This document shows, one piece after another, positions 37,654 through 46,868 of a DNA stretch of 64,000 bases. The position numbers and the translations under genes were made by a program. The DNA comes from Nitrosomonadales bacterium (lineage in GTDB: Bacteria; Pseudomonadota; Gammaproteobacteria; Burkholderiales; Gallionellaceae), in contig JACOUM010000007.1 in assembly GCA_016177795.1 (NCBI GenBank), positions 240,370 through 304,369 of the forward strand, given 5' to 3'. The number at the start of each line of letters is the position of its first letter. The first letter of the stretch is position 1. The notes below the pieces were generated by a model, which saw nothing but the letters and a program-made list of their open reading frames with translations, did no database searches and was not told the origin of the DNA.

Positions 37654-40086
37654 ATGTTACGCCCCCCATTCATCGCGATCGGATTACTCTCTGCCTGCGT
37701 GCTGGCCTACGAGGTGCTGCTGACGCGATTGTTCAGCATCGTGCTGTGGCATCACTTCGCCTACATGATCATCAGTGCGGCGATGCTGGGCTACGGCGCG
37801 AGCGGCACGGCGCTGACCCTGCTCAAGGAAAAAATCACCCCGCACTTCGGCGCGGCGTACGTCACGGCCGCAGTTGCGCTGGCCTTGCTGATGCCCGCGG
37901 CGTTTCTGCTGGCGCAACAGGTGCCGTTCAATCCGCTCGAACTGCTGTGGGACAACAGCCAGCCGGCCAGACTGTTCGCCGTCTATCTGCTGATGATGCT
38001 GCCGTTCTTTTGCGGGGGGCTGGGCATCGGCCTCGTCTTTGCGCACTTCGGCAAGCAGGCATCGCGCATCTATGCCTTCGACATCCTTGGCGCGGGCGTG
38101 GGCAGCTTGGGCGTCATCGGCGTGCTGTTCCTCGTGCCGCCGCACCGGGTGCTGACCGCCCTCACGGCACTGGCGCTGCTCGCCGCCGCGATCGCCGTCG
38201 CCGAATTGAAGGTGCGGCCGAAATGGCTGATGGAATTGTTTGCCGGACTGGCTGTGCTGGCGGCGGTGGCACTGCCCGGCATGCCGGTGCATCCCTCGCC
38301 CTACAAGGACCTGAGCCAGACCCTGAACATCACCGGGGCGCGGGTGGCCGAGGAACGCTTCAGCCCGCTGGGGCAGATCACGGTGGTGGAAAACACCCGC
38401 GTGCCGTTGCGTGAGGCGCCGGGAATGAGCCTCAACGCCACGAGCGAACCGCCGCCGCAGTTGGGTGTGTTCGTCGACGGCAACGGGCCATCGGCGCTGA
38501 CAAAATTCGATGGCAAACTCGCGCCGCTGGCCTATCTCGACCAGCTCACCTCGGCGCTGCCCTACCATGTGCTGGCCACGCATGAACCTGCCCATCGTGA
38601 ACTTGACAGGCCGCGCGTGCTGGTACTCGGCGCCGGTTCCGGCAGCGATGTGTTGCAGGCGTTGTACCACGGCAGCGCCGCAATCGATGCGGTGGAACTG
38701 GACCGCAACGTCACCGGTCTGGTCAGCCAGCGTTTTCGCGGCTTTGCCGGCAACCTTTACGCACAGCCCGGCGTGCAGGCATACGCAGCCGAGGCGCGCG
38801 GCTTCGTCAACACCAGCGATCAGCGCTACGACCTGATCCAGGTGGCGCTGCTCGATTCATTCGGCACCGCCTCGGCCGGACTGTATGGCCTGAGCGAAAA
38901 CTATCTGTACACGGTCGAGGCGCTGCAGACCTACCTGGGCCGCCTCGCGCCGGACGGCATGCTGGCCGTCACCCGCTGGCTCACGCTGCCGCCGCGCGAT
39001 ACGCTGAAACTGTTTGCCACGGCAGTGGCCGCGCTGGAGCGCAGCGGCGTAGCCAACCCCGCGACGCGGCTGGCGATGATCCGCGGCTGGAAAACGGTCA
39101 CGCTGCTGGTGAAGAACGGCGACTTCAGCGCGCGGGAAATCGCTGCGCTCAGGGAATTCAGCCGTGCGCGTTCCTTCGATCTGGCCTGGTATCCCGGCAT
39201 GCGCGCCGATGAGGCGAACCGCTATAACCTGCTGGCGCAACCCTCCTTCTTCGAGGGCGCCGTTGCGCTGCTGGGCCCGCAGCGGCAGGACTTCATCGAC
39301 CAGTACAAGTTCTACATCGAGCCGGCAACCGATGACCGGCCGCATTTTTTCCGTTTCTTCAAATGGAATTCGGCCGCGGAAATCTTCGCCCTGCGCGAAC
39401 ACGGCGGCATGCCGCTGCTCGACTGGAGCTACCCGCTGCTGGTGGCGACGCTGGTGCAGGCGTTTGCGGCTAGCGTTGTGTTGATCCTCGCGCCGCTGGC
39501 GCTGTCGCGTTGCCGGCGCATATTGCCCGGCGCGCCGGTGGCACTGTATTTTCTCGCCATCGGTTTCGCCTTCATGTTCATGGAAATCGCCTTCATCCAG
39601 AAATTCGTGCTGTTCCTGGCGTACCCGCTATACGCCGTGGCAGTCGTGTTGTGCGCTTTTCTAGTGTTCGCCGCCGCGGGAAGCTGGCTGGCCGGAAATT
39701 GGCAAAATGTGCGCTGGCAGGGCGCGGATAAAGTCACGCTGGCGGTGATCGCGATGGGCGTTTTGGCGCTGGTCTATTTAGCCATCCTGCCAGGCCTGTT
39801 CCAGGCGCTGATCCATTTGTCCGACGCGACGAAGATAATTATTTCCGTGGCGCTGATCGCGCCGCTGGCGATGTGCATGGGCGTGCCTTTCCCGACCGCC
39901 ATGACACGGCTGGCGAGCGCGGCTGAGGAGACCATTCCCTGGGCGTGGGCGATCAACGGTTTCGCCTCGGTAGTGGGAGCCGTCCTCGCCACATTGCTGG
40001 CCATTCATCTGGGTTTTGCGGCAGTGATCCTGCTGGCGGTGCTGATCTACGGCTTGGCCTGTGCCGCCCTGAGGAGATTCGCCTGA
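37654..40086 (+). CDS. Large membrane protein with spermidine-synthase-like domain
   Basis: An 810-residue protein with three parts: about six N-terminal transmembrane helices (residues 1-215, including LLTRLFSIVLWHHFAYMIIS), a soluble spermidine-synthase/methyltransferase-like Rossmann domain (VLVLGAGSGSDVLQAL at about 323-338, then AVELDRN), and about six more helices from roughly residue 600 to the end (PVALYFLAIGFAFMFMEIAFIQKF). This fused topology occurs in a family often labelled spermidine synthase-like, whose reaction is not established. It follows the polyamine transport operon by one gene and 229 bases. The ATG at 37654 follows AGAGGT; an earlier in-frame ATG at 37585 lacks such a site. 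Confidence 0.8.
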   Translation: MLRPPFIAIGLLSACVLAYEVLLTRLFSIVLWHHFAYMIISAAMLGYGASGTALTLLKEKITPHFGAAYVTAAVALALLMPAAFLLAQQVPFNPLELLWDNSQPARLFAVYLLMMLPFFCGGLGIGLVFAHFGKQASRIYAFDILGAGVGSLGVIGVLFLVPPHRVLTALTALALLAAAIAVAELKVRPKWLMELFAGLAVLAAVALPGMPVHPSPYKDLSQTLNITGARVAEERFSPLGQITVVENTRVPLREAPGMSLNATSEPPPQLGVFVDGNGPSALTKFDGKLAPLAYLDQLTSALPYHVLATHEPAHRELDRPRVLVLGAGSGSDVLQALYHGSAAIDAVELDRNVTGLVSQRFRGFAGNLYAQPGVQAYAAEARGFVNTSDQRYDLIQVALLDSFGTASAGLYGLSENYLYTVEALQTYLGRLAPDGMLAVTRWLTLPPRDTLKLFATAVAALERSGVANPATRLAMIRGWKTVTLLVKNGDFSAREIAALREFSRARSFDLAWYPGMRADEANRYNLLAQPSFFEGAVALLGPQRQDFIDQYKFYIEPATDDRPHFFRFFKWNSAAEIFALREHGGMPLLDWSYPLLVATLVQAFAASVVLILAPLALSRCRRILPGAPVALYFLAIGFAFMFMEIAFIQKFVLFLAYPLYAVAVVLCAFLVFAAAGSWLAGNWQNVRWQGADKVTLAVIAMGVLALVYLAILPGLFQALIHLSDATKIIISVALIAPLAMCMGVPFPTAMTRLASAAEETIPWAWAINGFASVVGAVLATLLAIHLGFAAVILLAVLIYGLACAALRRFA

Positions 40087-40256
40087 GCAGTTTTTTCATT
40101 CACCCTGAACCTGGCGAACCGGAGCCCAAACCGGTGGTCTTGGCCAATTGCCAACATGAACTTGCCATCCAGGGCTGGTGGCGCAATACTCCCCCTCCCC
40201 GATGAATTCCTGGGGTGCTTTTTGGTATTCGTGGTTCAACTTTAATGGAGAACGTC

Positions 40257-40475
40257 ATGAAACTGGAAGATGTACGCACCATCGCCAAGTCGCACAGCAT
40301 CAAACTCGACCACCTTTCAAAAACCGGGCTGATTAAAGCCATTCAAAAGGATGAGGGCAATTTCGACTGCTTTGCTACCGCCCGCAACGGCGAATGTGAT
40401 CAGGCGGACTGCCTTTGGCGCGATGACTGTTTCGATGCCGCTCACAAGCTCACAACCAGAGGAGAATTATCATGA
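40257..40475 (+). CDS. Small SAP/Rho-N-like protein with Cys-rich C-terminus
   Basis: A 72-residue protein. The N-terminal half (MKLEDVRTIAKSHSIKLDHL then SKTGLIKAIQ) resembles the SAP/Rho-N helix-extension-helix nucleic-acid-binding motif. The C-terminal half has CFATARNGECDQADCLWRDD followed by Cys, four cysteines that could hold a metal. The start at 40257 is set by a GGAG 6 bases upstream. It overlaps hsp20 by 4 bases (ATGA), so it is part of the stress block. Function unknown; nucleic-acid binding is inference. Confidence 0.8.
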   Translation: MKLEDVRTIAKSHSIKLDHLSKTGLIKAIQKDEGNFDCFATARNGECDQADCLWRDDCFDAAHKLTTRGELS

Positions 40476-40921
40476 ACTTGATTAAATGGGATCCCTTCAG
40501 CGAACTGGAAGAAGTTTCCAACCGCCTGAACCGCATCTTCGGGCGAGCGCCCGCCCGCACCGAAGCAGACAACGAAATGCTGGCCGTGGCGGACTGGGCG
40601 CCTTCCGTCGACATCAGCGAAACAGATGCTGCATATCTGATCAAAGGTGAAATTCCCGGCGTGAAAAAGGAGGATGTCAAAGTCACCATTCAGGACGGCA
40701 TGCTCACCATTCAGGGTGAGCGCAAGCAGGAGAAAGAAGAGAAGGGAAAGAAGTTTCACCGTGTCGAGTGTTCATATGGCAGCTTTGTGCGCAGCTTCCG
40801 GGTACCGGATGATGCAGATGAAAATAAGGTAAAGGCTGACTTCAAGGACGGCATGCTCAACATCACGCTGCCCAAGTCCGCAAAGGCCAAGAACAAGGCG
40901 ATTAATGTGTCTGTGTCATAA
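40472..40921 (+). CDS. Small heat-shock protein Hsp20 (alpha-crystallin family)
   Basis: A 149-residue ATP-independent holdase. The N-terminal NLIKWDPFSELEEVSNRLNR is typical of the bacterial class. The alpha-crystallin domain spans about residues 42-140 (WAPSVDISETDAAYLIKGEIPGVKKEDVKV) with the GMLNITLPK motif near the C-terminus. Start ATG overlaps the stop of the preceding small gene after a GGAG site. First clear chaperone of a block that continues with DnaK, a Lon-like protease and DnaJ. Confidence 0.95.
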   Translation: MNLIKWDPFSELEEVSNRLNRIFGRAPARTEADNEMLAVADWAPSVDISETDAAYLIKGEIPGVKKEDVKVTIQDGMLTIQGERKQEKEEKGKKFHRVECSYGSFVRSFRVPDDADENKVKADFKDGMLNITLPKSAKAKNKAINVSVS

Positions 40922-40934
40922 ATAATCGCAACAA

Positions 40935-40965
40935 CCGCAACCCTGGCTATTGCCGGGGTTTGCGG
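40935..40965 (+). terminator. Possible terminator hairpin after hsp20
   Basis: CCGCAACCCTGGC pairs with GCCGGGGTTTGCGG around a TATT loop, a strong imperfect stem 14 bases after the hsp20 stop. There is no T-run immediately after, so it may be an attenuating or stabilising hairpin. Confidence 0.45.
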
Positions 40966-41270
40966 GAATCAAGGGGCGGCCGCAATTCAGGACAGAATCG
41001 ACTGCTGGCAAAACGGATACGTTAAACCTCAAAAAAACGCATGGCAAAGATTCGGCGGATGCATTTGCATGACAACCTTCCCATACACGAAATTGCACGA
41101 AAAACCTGCCTGCCATGCCCAGCTATCAGGAAATGGCTCACACCCCATCCGGCACTGAAATCAAGTTAACCGGACACCACCAATTTTGAGTATAGTTCGA
41201 ACAAAAATTTCTGGCCGACACGATTATTATGTCGTCCATTAATAACGCTAATTAAGCTCGGGAGAATAAT
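40966..41270. other. Spacer before the dnaK paralogue
   Basis: Of the 349 bases between hsp20 and dnaK, beyond the hairpin only fragments are seen: ACACGAAATTGCACGAAAAA at 41086-41105 resembling half of the CACGAAA repeat, and a TTAACCGGACACCACC string at 41165-41180 that looks like the end of an insertion element (recognition only). No gene, and no convincing sigma32 or CIRCE signal. The dnaK Shine-Dalgarno is CGGGAG at 41259. Confidence 0.5.
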
Positions 41271-43166
41271 ATGGCCATCATTGGGATTGATCTGGGCACT
41301 TCCAACTCCGCCGCCGCCGTCCTGCGCGGCGGGCGTCCCGTCATCATTCCCAGCGCCGAAGGCATCAGCATCGGCGGCAAGGCCTTCCCGAGTTACGTCG
41401 CGCTCACCGCCGACGGCCAGATGCTGGTCGGCGAGCCCGCGCGCCGCCAGGCGGCCTCCAATCCCGAGGGCACGGCCGGCGCCTTCAAGCGCAGGATGGG
41501 CCGGCGCGAGAACGTCCGCCTCAGGGACAAGGACTATTCGCCGGAGCAGCTCTCTGCCTTTCTCTTGCAGAAGATCAAGCGCGATGCCGAGGCCTTCCTC
41601 GGCGAGCCGGTGGAGAAGGCCGTGGTGACGGTGCCCGCCTACTTCGACGACAACCAGCGCGCCGCGACCAAGGATGCCTGCCGCATCGCCGGCCTCGAGG
41701 TGGTGCGCCTGGTCAACGAGCCCACCGCCGCGTCGCTGGCCTACGGCCTCGACCGCGCGGGGCAGGAGCTGCGCATCGCGGTGATCGACCTCGGCGGCGG
41801 CACGCTGGACGTCACTATCATGGAGTTCGGCAAGGGCGTGTTCGAGGTCAAGGCCACCAGCGGCGACACCCAGCTCGGCGGCACCGACATGAACCAACGC
41901 GTCTATGAGCACCTCGTCGAGCGCTTCCAGATGGCCACCGGCGTGGACGTGCGCAACGACCCCAAGGCCGCTGCCCGCCTCATCGAGGCGGCCGAGACCG
42001 CCAAGATCGAGCTCTCCGCGAGCGTCAATACCCACCTCAGCCTGCCCTATCTCGCCTCGGTCAACGGTGAGCCGCGCCACCTCGAACTGGATCTCAACCG
42101 CACCGAGCTGGAGCGCCTGGTGCGCCCGGTGATCGAGCGCTGCAAGGGCCCGGTTGAGCAGGCGCTGCACGATGCGGGCATTACGCCGAAGGACGTGGAC
42201 CGCGTGGTGTTTGTCGGCGGGCCGACGCGCATGCCGGTGGTGCGCGCCTATTTCGAGGAACTGTTCGGGCGCAAGGCCGAGATGGGCGTCGACCCGATGG
42301 AATGCGTCGCCGCGGGCGCCGCGATCCAGGCCGGGGTGCTCGCGGGCGAGGTCGGCGGCATCGTGCTGGTGGACGTGACGCCGCTCACCCTCGGCGTCGA
42401 AACGCTCGGCGGCATCGCGACGCCCTTGATCGCGCGCAACACGCCGATCCCGGTCAAGCGCAGCGAGACTTTCACCACCGCCGCCGACATGCAGACCAGC
42501 GTCACCATCCACGTGTTCCAGGGCGAGCGGCCGATGTCTTCCGACAATACCAGCCTCGGCGAATTCAATCTCGACGGCCTGCCGCCCGCGCCGCGCGGCA
42601 TCCCCAAGATCGAGGTGAGCTTCGACATCGACTCCAACGGTATCCTCAGCGTCTCGGCGAAGGACACCGCCAGCGGCAAGACGCAATCGATCAACATCAC
42701 CGGCTCCACGCGGCTGCTGGAAGACACCAAGAAGCGCATGGTGGAAGAGGCGGAGCGCTACGCCGACGCGGACAAGAAGCGACGCGAGGATGCGGAAAAA
42801 CTCAATGCCGCGGACGCGGGCTGCTACGAAGCCGAGAAGATGCTCGCCAACTTTGCCGACAAGCTTACCGACGACCTGAAGAAGCGCATCGAGTCCGCGC
42901 TGCGCGAGACCAAGGAGGCGCTGCTCAAGAAAGATGTTCCGCTGGCGACGGAGCGCGCGGAGGCGCTGAAGAAAGTGCTGCAGGAAGCGGGCGCGGTCAT
43001 CTATTCGCAGTCCGGCCAGGCTGGCAAGGGGCAGCCTTACGCGGAGACCCGCTGGGAAGGGCCGGAGCCGCCGCCCAACGTGGGCGCGGCGTCGGGCGAA
43101 CCGCGCCCTAGCGGCTCGGGTCCGCGCGGCAAGGTGGTGGACGCGGAGTACAAGGAAAACAAATAA
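41271..43166 (+). CDS. DnaK-like Hsp70 chaperone (second copy type)
   Basis: A 631-residue Hsp70. ATPase phosphate loops [16 protein letters not shown] (GTSNS rather than the usual GTTNS), [43 protein letters not shown] and [13 protein letters not shown] are intact; substrate-binding domain from about residue 370. The first 120 residues lack the segments usual in housekeeping DnaK, and it is not next to grpE or the canonical dnaJ, so it is probably an accessory paralogue. The gene looks more GC-rich than its surroundings, consistent with transfer. It is followed 17 bases later by the Lon-like protease. Confidence 0.93.
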   Translation: MAIIGIDLGTSNSAAAVLRGGRPVIIPSAEGISIGGKAFPSYVALTADGQMLVGEPARRQAASNPEGTAGAFKRRMGRRENVRLRDKDYSPEQLSAFLLQKIKRDAEAFLGEPVEKAVVTVPAYFDDNQRAATKDACRIAGLEVVRLVNEPTAASLAYGLDRAGQELRIAVIDLGGGTLDVTIMEFGKGVFEVKATSGDTQLGGTDMNQRVYEHLVERFQMATGVDVRNDPKAAARLIEAAETAKIELSASVNTHLSLPYLASVNGEPRHLELDLNRTELERLVRPVIERCKGPVEQALHDAGITPKDVDRVVFVGGPTRMPVVRAYFEELFGRKAEMGVDPMECVAAGAAIQAGVLAGEVGGIVLVDVTPLTLGVETLGGIATPLIARNTPIPVKRSETFTTAADMQTSVTIHVFQGERPMSSDNTSLGEFNLDGLPPAPRGIPKIEVSFDIDSNGILSVSAKDTASGKTQSINITGSTRLLEDTKKRMVEEAERYADADKKRREDAEKLNAADAGCYEAEKMLANFADKLTDDLKKRIESALRETKEALLKKDVPLATERAEALKKVLQEAGAVIYSQSGQAGKGQPYAETRWEGPEPPPNVGAASGEPRPSGSGPRGKVVDAEYKENK

Positions 43167-43183
43167 TCCGTTCGGGAGAAAAA

Positions 43184-45601
43184 ATGACCGCCCCTCTGGA
43201 ACCGCAACAGCTTTACCACCCTTGCGATACCGCACAATTCGGCTTCCGCACCACGGCAGACCTGGAAGATCTAACGGAGATCATCGGCCAGATGCGCGCG
43301 ATGAACGCGGTGCGTTTCGGCGCAGGCATCCGCCACGAGGGCTACAACCTTTTCGTGCTTGGCCCCTCCGGCATCGGCAAGAGCAGCATGGTGCGGCAGT
43401 TCCTCGAAAAAAAGGCGCAGGACGAGCACGAGCCCGCCGACTGGTGCTATCTCAACAACTTCGCCCAGCCGCACAAGCCGCAGGCGCTCAGGCTGCCGTC
43501 CGGCAGGGGTGCGGAACTGCGCCGCCGCATGGAGCAGCTGGTGGATTACCTGCGTACCGCCATTCCCGCGCTGTTCGAGAGCGACGAATACCGCGCCAAG
43601 GCGGGAGCGATCAATGAGGAGTTCAGCAAGCGCGAGGAGCAGGCGTTCAAGGAATTGGGAGAAGAGGCCGGGAAGCAGGAGATCGTTCTGCTGCGCACCC
43701 CCGATGGATTCGCCTTCGCACCGACCCGCAATCATGAGGTGATCCCGCCCGGCGAATACGAAAAGCTGCCGGAAGAGGAAAAGAAGCGGGTGGAGGCGGC
43801 CATCGCCGAACTGCAGGAGCGGCTGGAAAAGATCCTGCGGCAGATCCCGCCCTGGCGCAAGGAGCGGCACGAGCGCATCAAGCAGCTCGACCGCGAAACC
43901 ACCTTGTCGGCGGTCGGGCATCTGGTGGGCGAACTGAAGGAAGCCTACGCCGATATCCCCGGGGTGTTGAAATACCTCGATGCGGTGCAGCAGGACATAG
44001 TCGACAATGCGGATGATTTCCGCAAGCAGGAGGAGTCCGTCTCTTTCGGCGGCGTGACCATGGTGACTCACCAGAGCTTCCACCGCTACCAGGTGAATGT
44101 GCTGGTGACCAATGGCGAGGAGTCCGGCGCGCCAATCATCAGCGAAGACAACCCGACCTACAGCAACCTGGTCGGGCGGATCGAGCATATCGCCCAGCTC
44201 GGTGCACTGGTCACGGATTTCACGCTGATCAAGCCGGGGGCGTTGCACCAAGCGAACGGCGGCTACCTGCTGCTGGACATTCGCAAGCTGCTGGTGCAGC
44301 CGTTCGCCTGGGAGGCATTGAAGCGGGCGCTGCAAACGCGCGAGATCCGCATCGAATCGCTGGGGCAGATGTACAGCCTGGTCAGCACCGTGTCGCTGGA
44401 ACCGGAGCCGATCCCGCTGGATACCAAGGTGGTACTGTTCGGCGACCGCCTGTTCTATTACCTGCTGCAGGAATACGATCCGGACTTCGGCGAGCTGTTC
44501 AAGGTGGCGGCGGATTTCGAGGAACGCATCGAGCGCAATGCCGAGGCTGATCAGCTCTACGCACGCCTGATTGCTACATTGACCCGCAAGGAAACGTTGC
44601 TGCCGTTCGACCCCGGCGCGGTGGCGCGGGTGATCGAGCACAGTGCGCGCTGGGCCGGCGATGCGGAACGGCTTTCCACGCACATGCGCAGCGTGGCGGA
44701 TCTGCTGCGCGAGTCCGATTACTGGGCGCGCGAGGCAGGACACGCAACAGTGGAAGCCGCCGATGTGCAGCGGGCGATCGACATGCAGATCCGGCGGCAG
44801 GACCGGGTAAGGGACCGCCTGTATGAGGCGATCCTGCGCGATACGCTGGTGATCGCCACCGAGGGGGCGGTGACGGGCCAGGTCAACGGCCTTTCGGTGA
44901 TCGAGCTGGGCGACTTCGTATTTGCCCAGCCGACCCGCATCACCGCCACCACAAGACTGGGCGAAGGCGAACTGGTCAATATCGAACGCGAAGTGAAGCT
45001 CTCCGGCGCGATCCATTCCAAGGGCGTGCTGATCCTCTCCTCGTTCCTCGCCGCGCGCTATGCGAAGAACCAGCCGCTGGCGCTTTCCGCCAGCCTGGCA
45101 TTCGAGCAATCCTACGGCCAGGTCGAAGGCGACAGCGCGTCGCTGGCCGAATTGTGCGCGCTGCTTTCCAACCTCGCGGATGCGCCGATCAGGCAATCCC
45201 TGGCGGTGACCGGTTCGGTAAATCAGTTCGGCCAGGTGCAGGCGATCGGCGCGGTCAACGAAAAGATCGAGGGGTTTTTTGACATTTGCGCGGCGCGTGG
45301 ACTGAACAGCGAACAGGGTGTATTGATCCCCGCCGCCAACCTCAAGCATCTGATGCTGCGCCACGATGTTGTCGCGGCTGCGGCGGCCGGGCAGTTCAGT
45401 ATCTACGCCGTGGAAAACGTCGATCAGGCCATCGCCCTGCTGACCGGCTTGCCGGCCGGAGAGGCCAGTGCCGGCGACGAGTACCCGGAGGGCAGCGTCA
45501 ATCGCCGGATCGCGGCGCGGCTCGCCAAGCTGAACGAGATCAGGCAGTCGTTCGCGAAACGATCCACGAGAAAATCGGCGGCAAAGAAAAAAACCGATTA
45601 G
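43184..45601 (+). CDS. Lon-like ATP-dependent protease (AAA+ plus Lon catalytic domain)
   Basis: An 805-residue member of the Lon-like group that lacks the classical N-terminal Lon domain. Walker A GPSGIGKSS is at 60-68. A long charged helical insertion (about 130-280) follows. The second conserved part includes KPGALHQANGGYLLLDIRKLL, and the Lon proteolytic domain has the Ser-Lys dyad S651 (in EGDSASLAEL) and K694 (in AIGAVNEKIEGFF). The 43-residue spacing equals that of E. coli Lon S679/K722. Placed between DnaK and DnaJ paralogues, it would degrade what the chaperones cannot refold (inference). Confidence 0.9.
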   Translation: MTAPLEPQQLYHPCDTAQFGFRTTADLEDLTEIIGQMRAMNAVRFGAGIRHEGYNLFVLGPSGIGKSSMVRQFLEKKAQDEHEPADWCYLNNFAQPHKPQALRLPSGRGAELRRRMEQLVDYLRTAIPALFESDEYRAKAGAINEEFSKREEQAFKELGEEAGKQEIVLLRTPDGFAFAPTRNHEVIPPGEYEKLPEEEKKRVEAAIAELQERLEKILRQIPPWRKERHERIKQLDRETTLSAVGHLVGELKEAYADIPGVLKYLDAVQQDIVDNADDFRKQEESVSFGGVTMVTHQSFHRYQVNVLVTNGEESGAPIISEDNPTYSNLVGRIEHIAQLGALVTDFTLIKPGALHQANGGYLLLDIRKLLVQPFAWEALKRALQTREIRIESLGQMYSLVSTVSLEPEPIPLDTKVVLFGDRLFYYLLQEYDPDFGELFKVAADFEERIERNAEADQLYARLIATLTRKETLLPFDPGAVARVIEHSARWAGDAERLSTHMRSVADLLRESDYWAREAGHATVEAADVQRAIDMQIRRQDRVRDRLYEAILRDTLVIATEGAVTGQVNGLSVIELGDFVFAQPTRITATTRLGEGELVNIEREVKLSGAIHSKGVLILSSFLAARYAKNQPLALSASLAFEQSYGQVEGDSASLAELCALLSNLADAPIRQSLAVTGSVNQFGQVQAIGAVNEKIEGFFDICAARGLNSEQGVLIPAANLKHLMLRHDVVAAAAAGQFSIYAVENVDQAIALLTGLPAGEASAGDEYPEGSVNRRIAARLAKLNEIRQSFAKRSTRKSAAKKKTD

Positions 45602-45681
45602 TCCACGAAAGACACGAAAAGTCCGGCAAGCTTTATCCGGGAAAAGCTTATGCCGTGGTTGGTGCTTTTTCGTGGACCATG
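45602..45681. repeat. CACGAAA palindromic repeat, copy E
   Basis: GTCCACGAAAGACACGAAAA (45602-45621) on the left, TTTTTCGTGGACCATG (45666-45681) on the right; the loop holds an internal AAGCTTTATCCGGGAAAAGCTT palindrome-like stretch. It occupies the lon-dnaJ spacer and ends 27 bases before the dnaJ start. Confidence 0.8.
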
Positions 45682-45707
45682 TTTTTCCAGATTGAAGGAG
45701 AACGGCC

Positions 45708-46823
45708 ATTACAGCCCAGCGCGATTACTACGAGGTGCTTGGCGTCGCCAGGGACGCCGACCAGAAGGCGATCAAGGACGCCTTCCGCAACCTCGCCCTG
45801 AAATATCACCCCGACCGCAACAAGGAGCCGGGAGCCGAGGAACGCTTCAAGGAAATCGCCGAAGCCTACGCCATCCTGTCCGACCCGAAGAAGCGCGCCG
45901 AATATGATGCGCGCGGATTCGCCGGCGTGGAGGGTTTCAGCCAGGAGGACCTGTTCGGCGGCATCAACTTCGAGGACATCTTCGGCGGGCTCAACTTCGA
46001 TTTCGGCGGCGGCCCATTCGAGGGATTCTTTCATCGACGCCGGGCGGGGCCGGTGCGCGGCGCGAATATCGAGGTTGACCTGTCCATCCCGCTGGAGCGG
46101 GTGGCGAGCGGAGGCGAGGAAAAAGTCCGCCTGAGCCGCCCGTCCGCCTGCCCGGCCTGTCACGGCACAGGTGCCGAAGGCGGCGCCGTGCCAAAGGCCT
46201 GTGAGGCATGCAAGGGCACCGGACGCATCACCCGCAGCAGCCGCAAGGAAAAAGAACATCTGCTGATCCAGCAGATCAGCACCTGCCCCGCCTGCCATGG
46301 ACGCGGCAGTATCATCGAGCACCCCTGCCCGAAGTGTCATGGCAGCGGCCACGTGGAACAGGAGGAAACGCTGACGGTGAAGATCCCGCAGGGTGTCGAG
46401 GAGGGTATGGCGCTACGCATTCCCGGCAAGGGGATGCCAAGTCCCGAAGCGGGCGGCGTGACTGGGGATCTGTTCGTCGTGGTGCGCACACGGCGCGATC
46501 AGCGCTTCGATCGGGCCGGGGCCGACCTGCTGCGCCAGGAAACCATTCCGCTGACCGACGCCGTGCTCGGCACCACGCTGGAAGTGCCCACCCTGGACGG
46601 GTCGGCCAGCGTGACCATCCCGCCAGGCACCCAGCCCGGCGCGGTGCTGCGCCTCAAAGGCAAAGGACTGCCGGAGTTTGGCAGCGGGCGCCATGGCGAA
46701 CTGTATCTGCGCATCGAGGTGCATGCCCCGGAAAAGCTTTCCCGCGAAGAGCGGGAATTATATGAACAGCTGCGCGCCATCGGCGGCAAGCAGGCCGGGC
46801 GCTTCTCGAAGCTGTGGAAGTGA
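45708..46823 (+). CDS. DnaJ-type co-chaperone with apparent ATT start codon
   Basis: A 371-residue type I J-protein: J domain (residues 5-70, RDYYEVLGV and the HPD triad at 34-36 in YHPDRN), Gly/Phe-rich linker, and a zinc-binding region with four repeats ([32 protein letters not shown]), then the C-terminal substrate domain. No ATG, GTG or TTG precedes RDYYEVLG in frame; the frame closes upstream at TGA 45693. The codon at the expected place is ATT (45708), 7 bases after AAGGAG. Starting at GTG 45735 would remove the first J-domain helix. It would stimulate the adjacent DnaK. Confidence 0.88.
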   Translation: MTAQRDYYEVLGVARDADQKAIKDAFRNLALKYHPDRNKEPGAEERFKEIAEAYAILSDPKKRAEYDARGFAGVEGFSQEDLFGGINFEDIFGGLNFDFGGGPFEGFFHRRRAGPVRGANIEVDLSIPLERVASGGEEKVRLSRPSACPACHGTGAEGGAVPKACEACKGTGRITRSSRKEKEHLLIQQISTCPACHGRGSIIEHPCPKCHGSGHVEQEETLTVKIPQGVEEGMALRIPGKGMPSPEAGGVTGDLFVVVRTRRDQRFDRAGADLLRQETIPLTDAVLGTTLEVPTLDGSASVTIPPGTQPGAVLRLKGKGLPEFGSGRHGELYLRIEVHAPEKLSREERELYEQLRAIGGKQAGRFSKLWK

Positions 46824-46868
46824 TCGCGCCTCTGACCGGACAAGACAAGCGCCCCCTGAACCAGCATC

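Noticed and set aside
40084..40203. In-frame run SSFFIHPEPGEPEPKPVVLA through NTPPPR after the 810-aa membrane protein
   Set aside because: Looks protein-like, but only a CTG or an overlapping frame could start it and no Shine-Dalgarno is present; left unannotated.
43184..45601. Classical Lon protease
   Set aside because: The N-terminal Lon substrate domain is missing and the ATPase part carries a long insertion; it belongs to the Lon-like group instead.
41166..45709. Very long minus-strand frames (689 and 812 codons) opposite dnaK and the Lon-like gene
   Set aside because: Antisense frames kept open by GC-rich third positions; the plus-strand products are unmistakable families.
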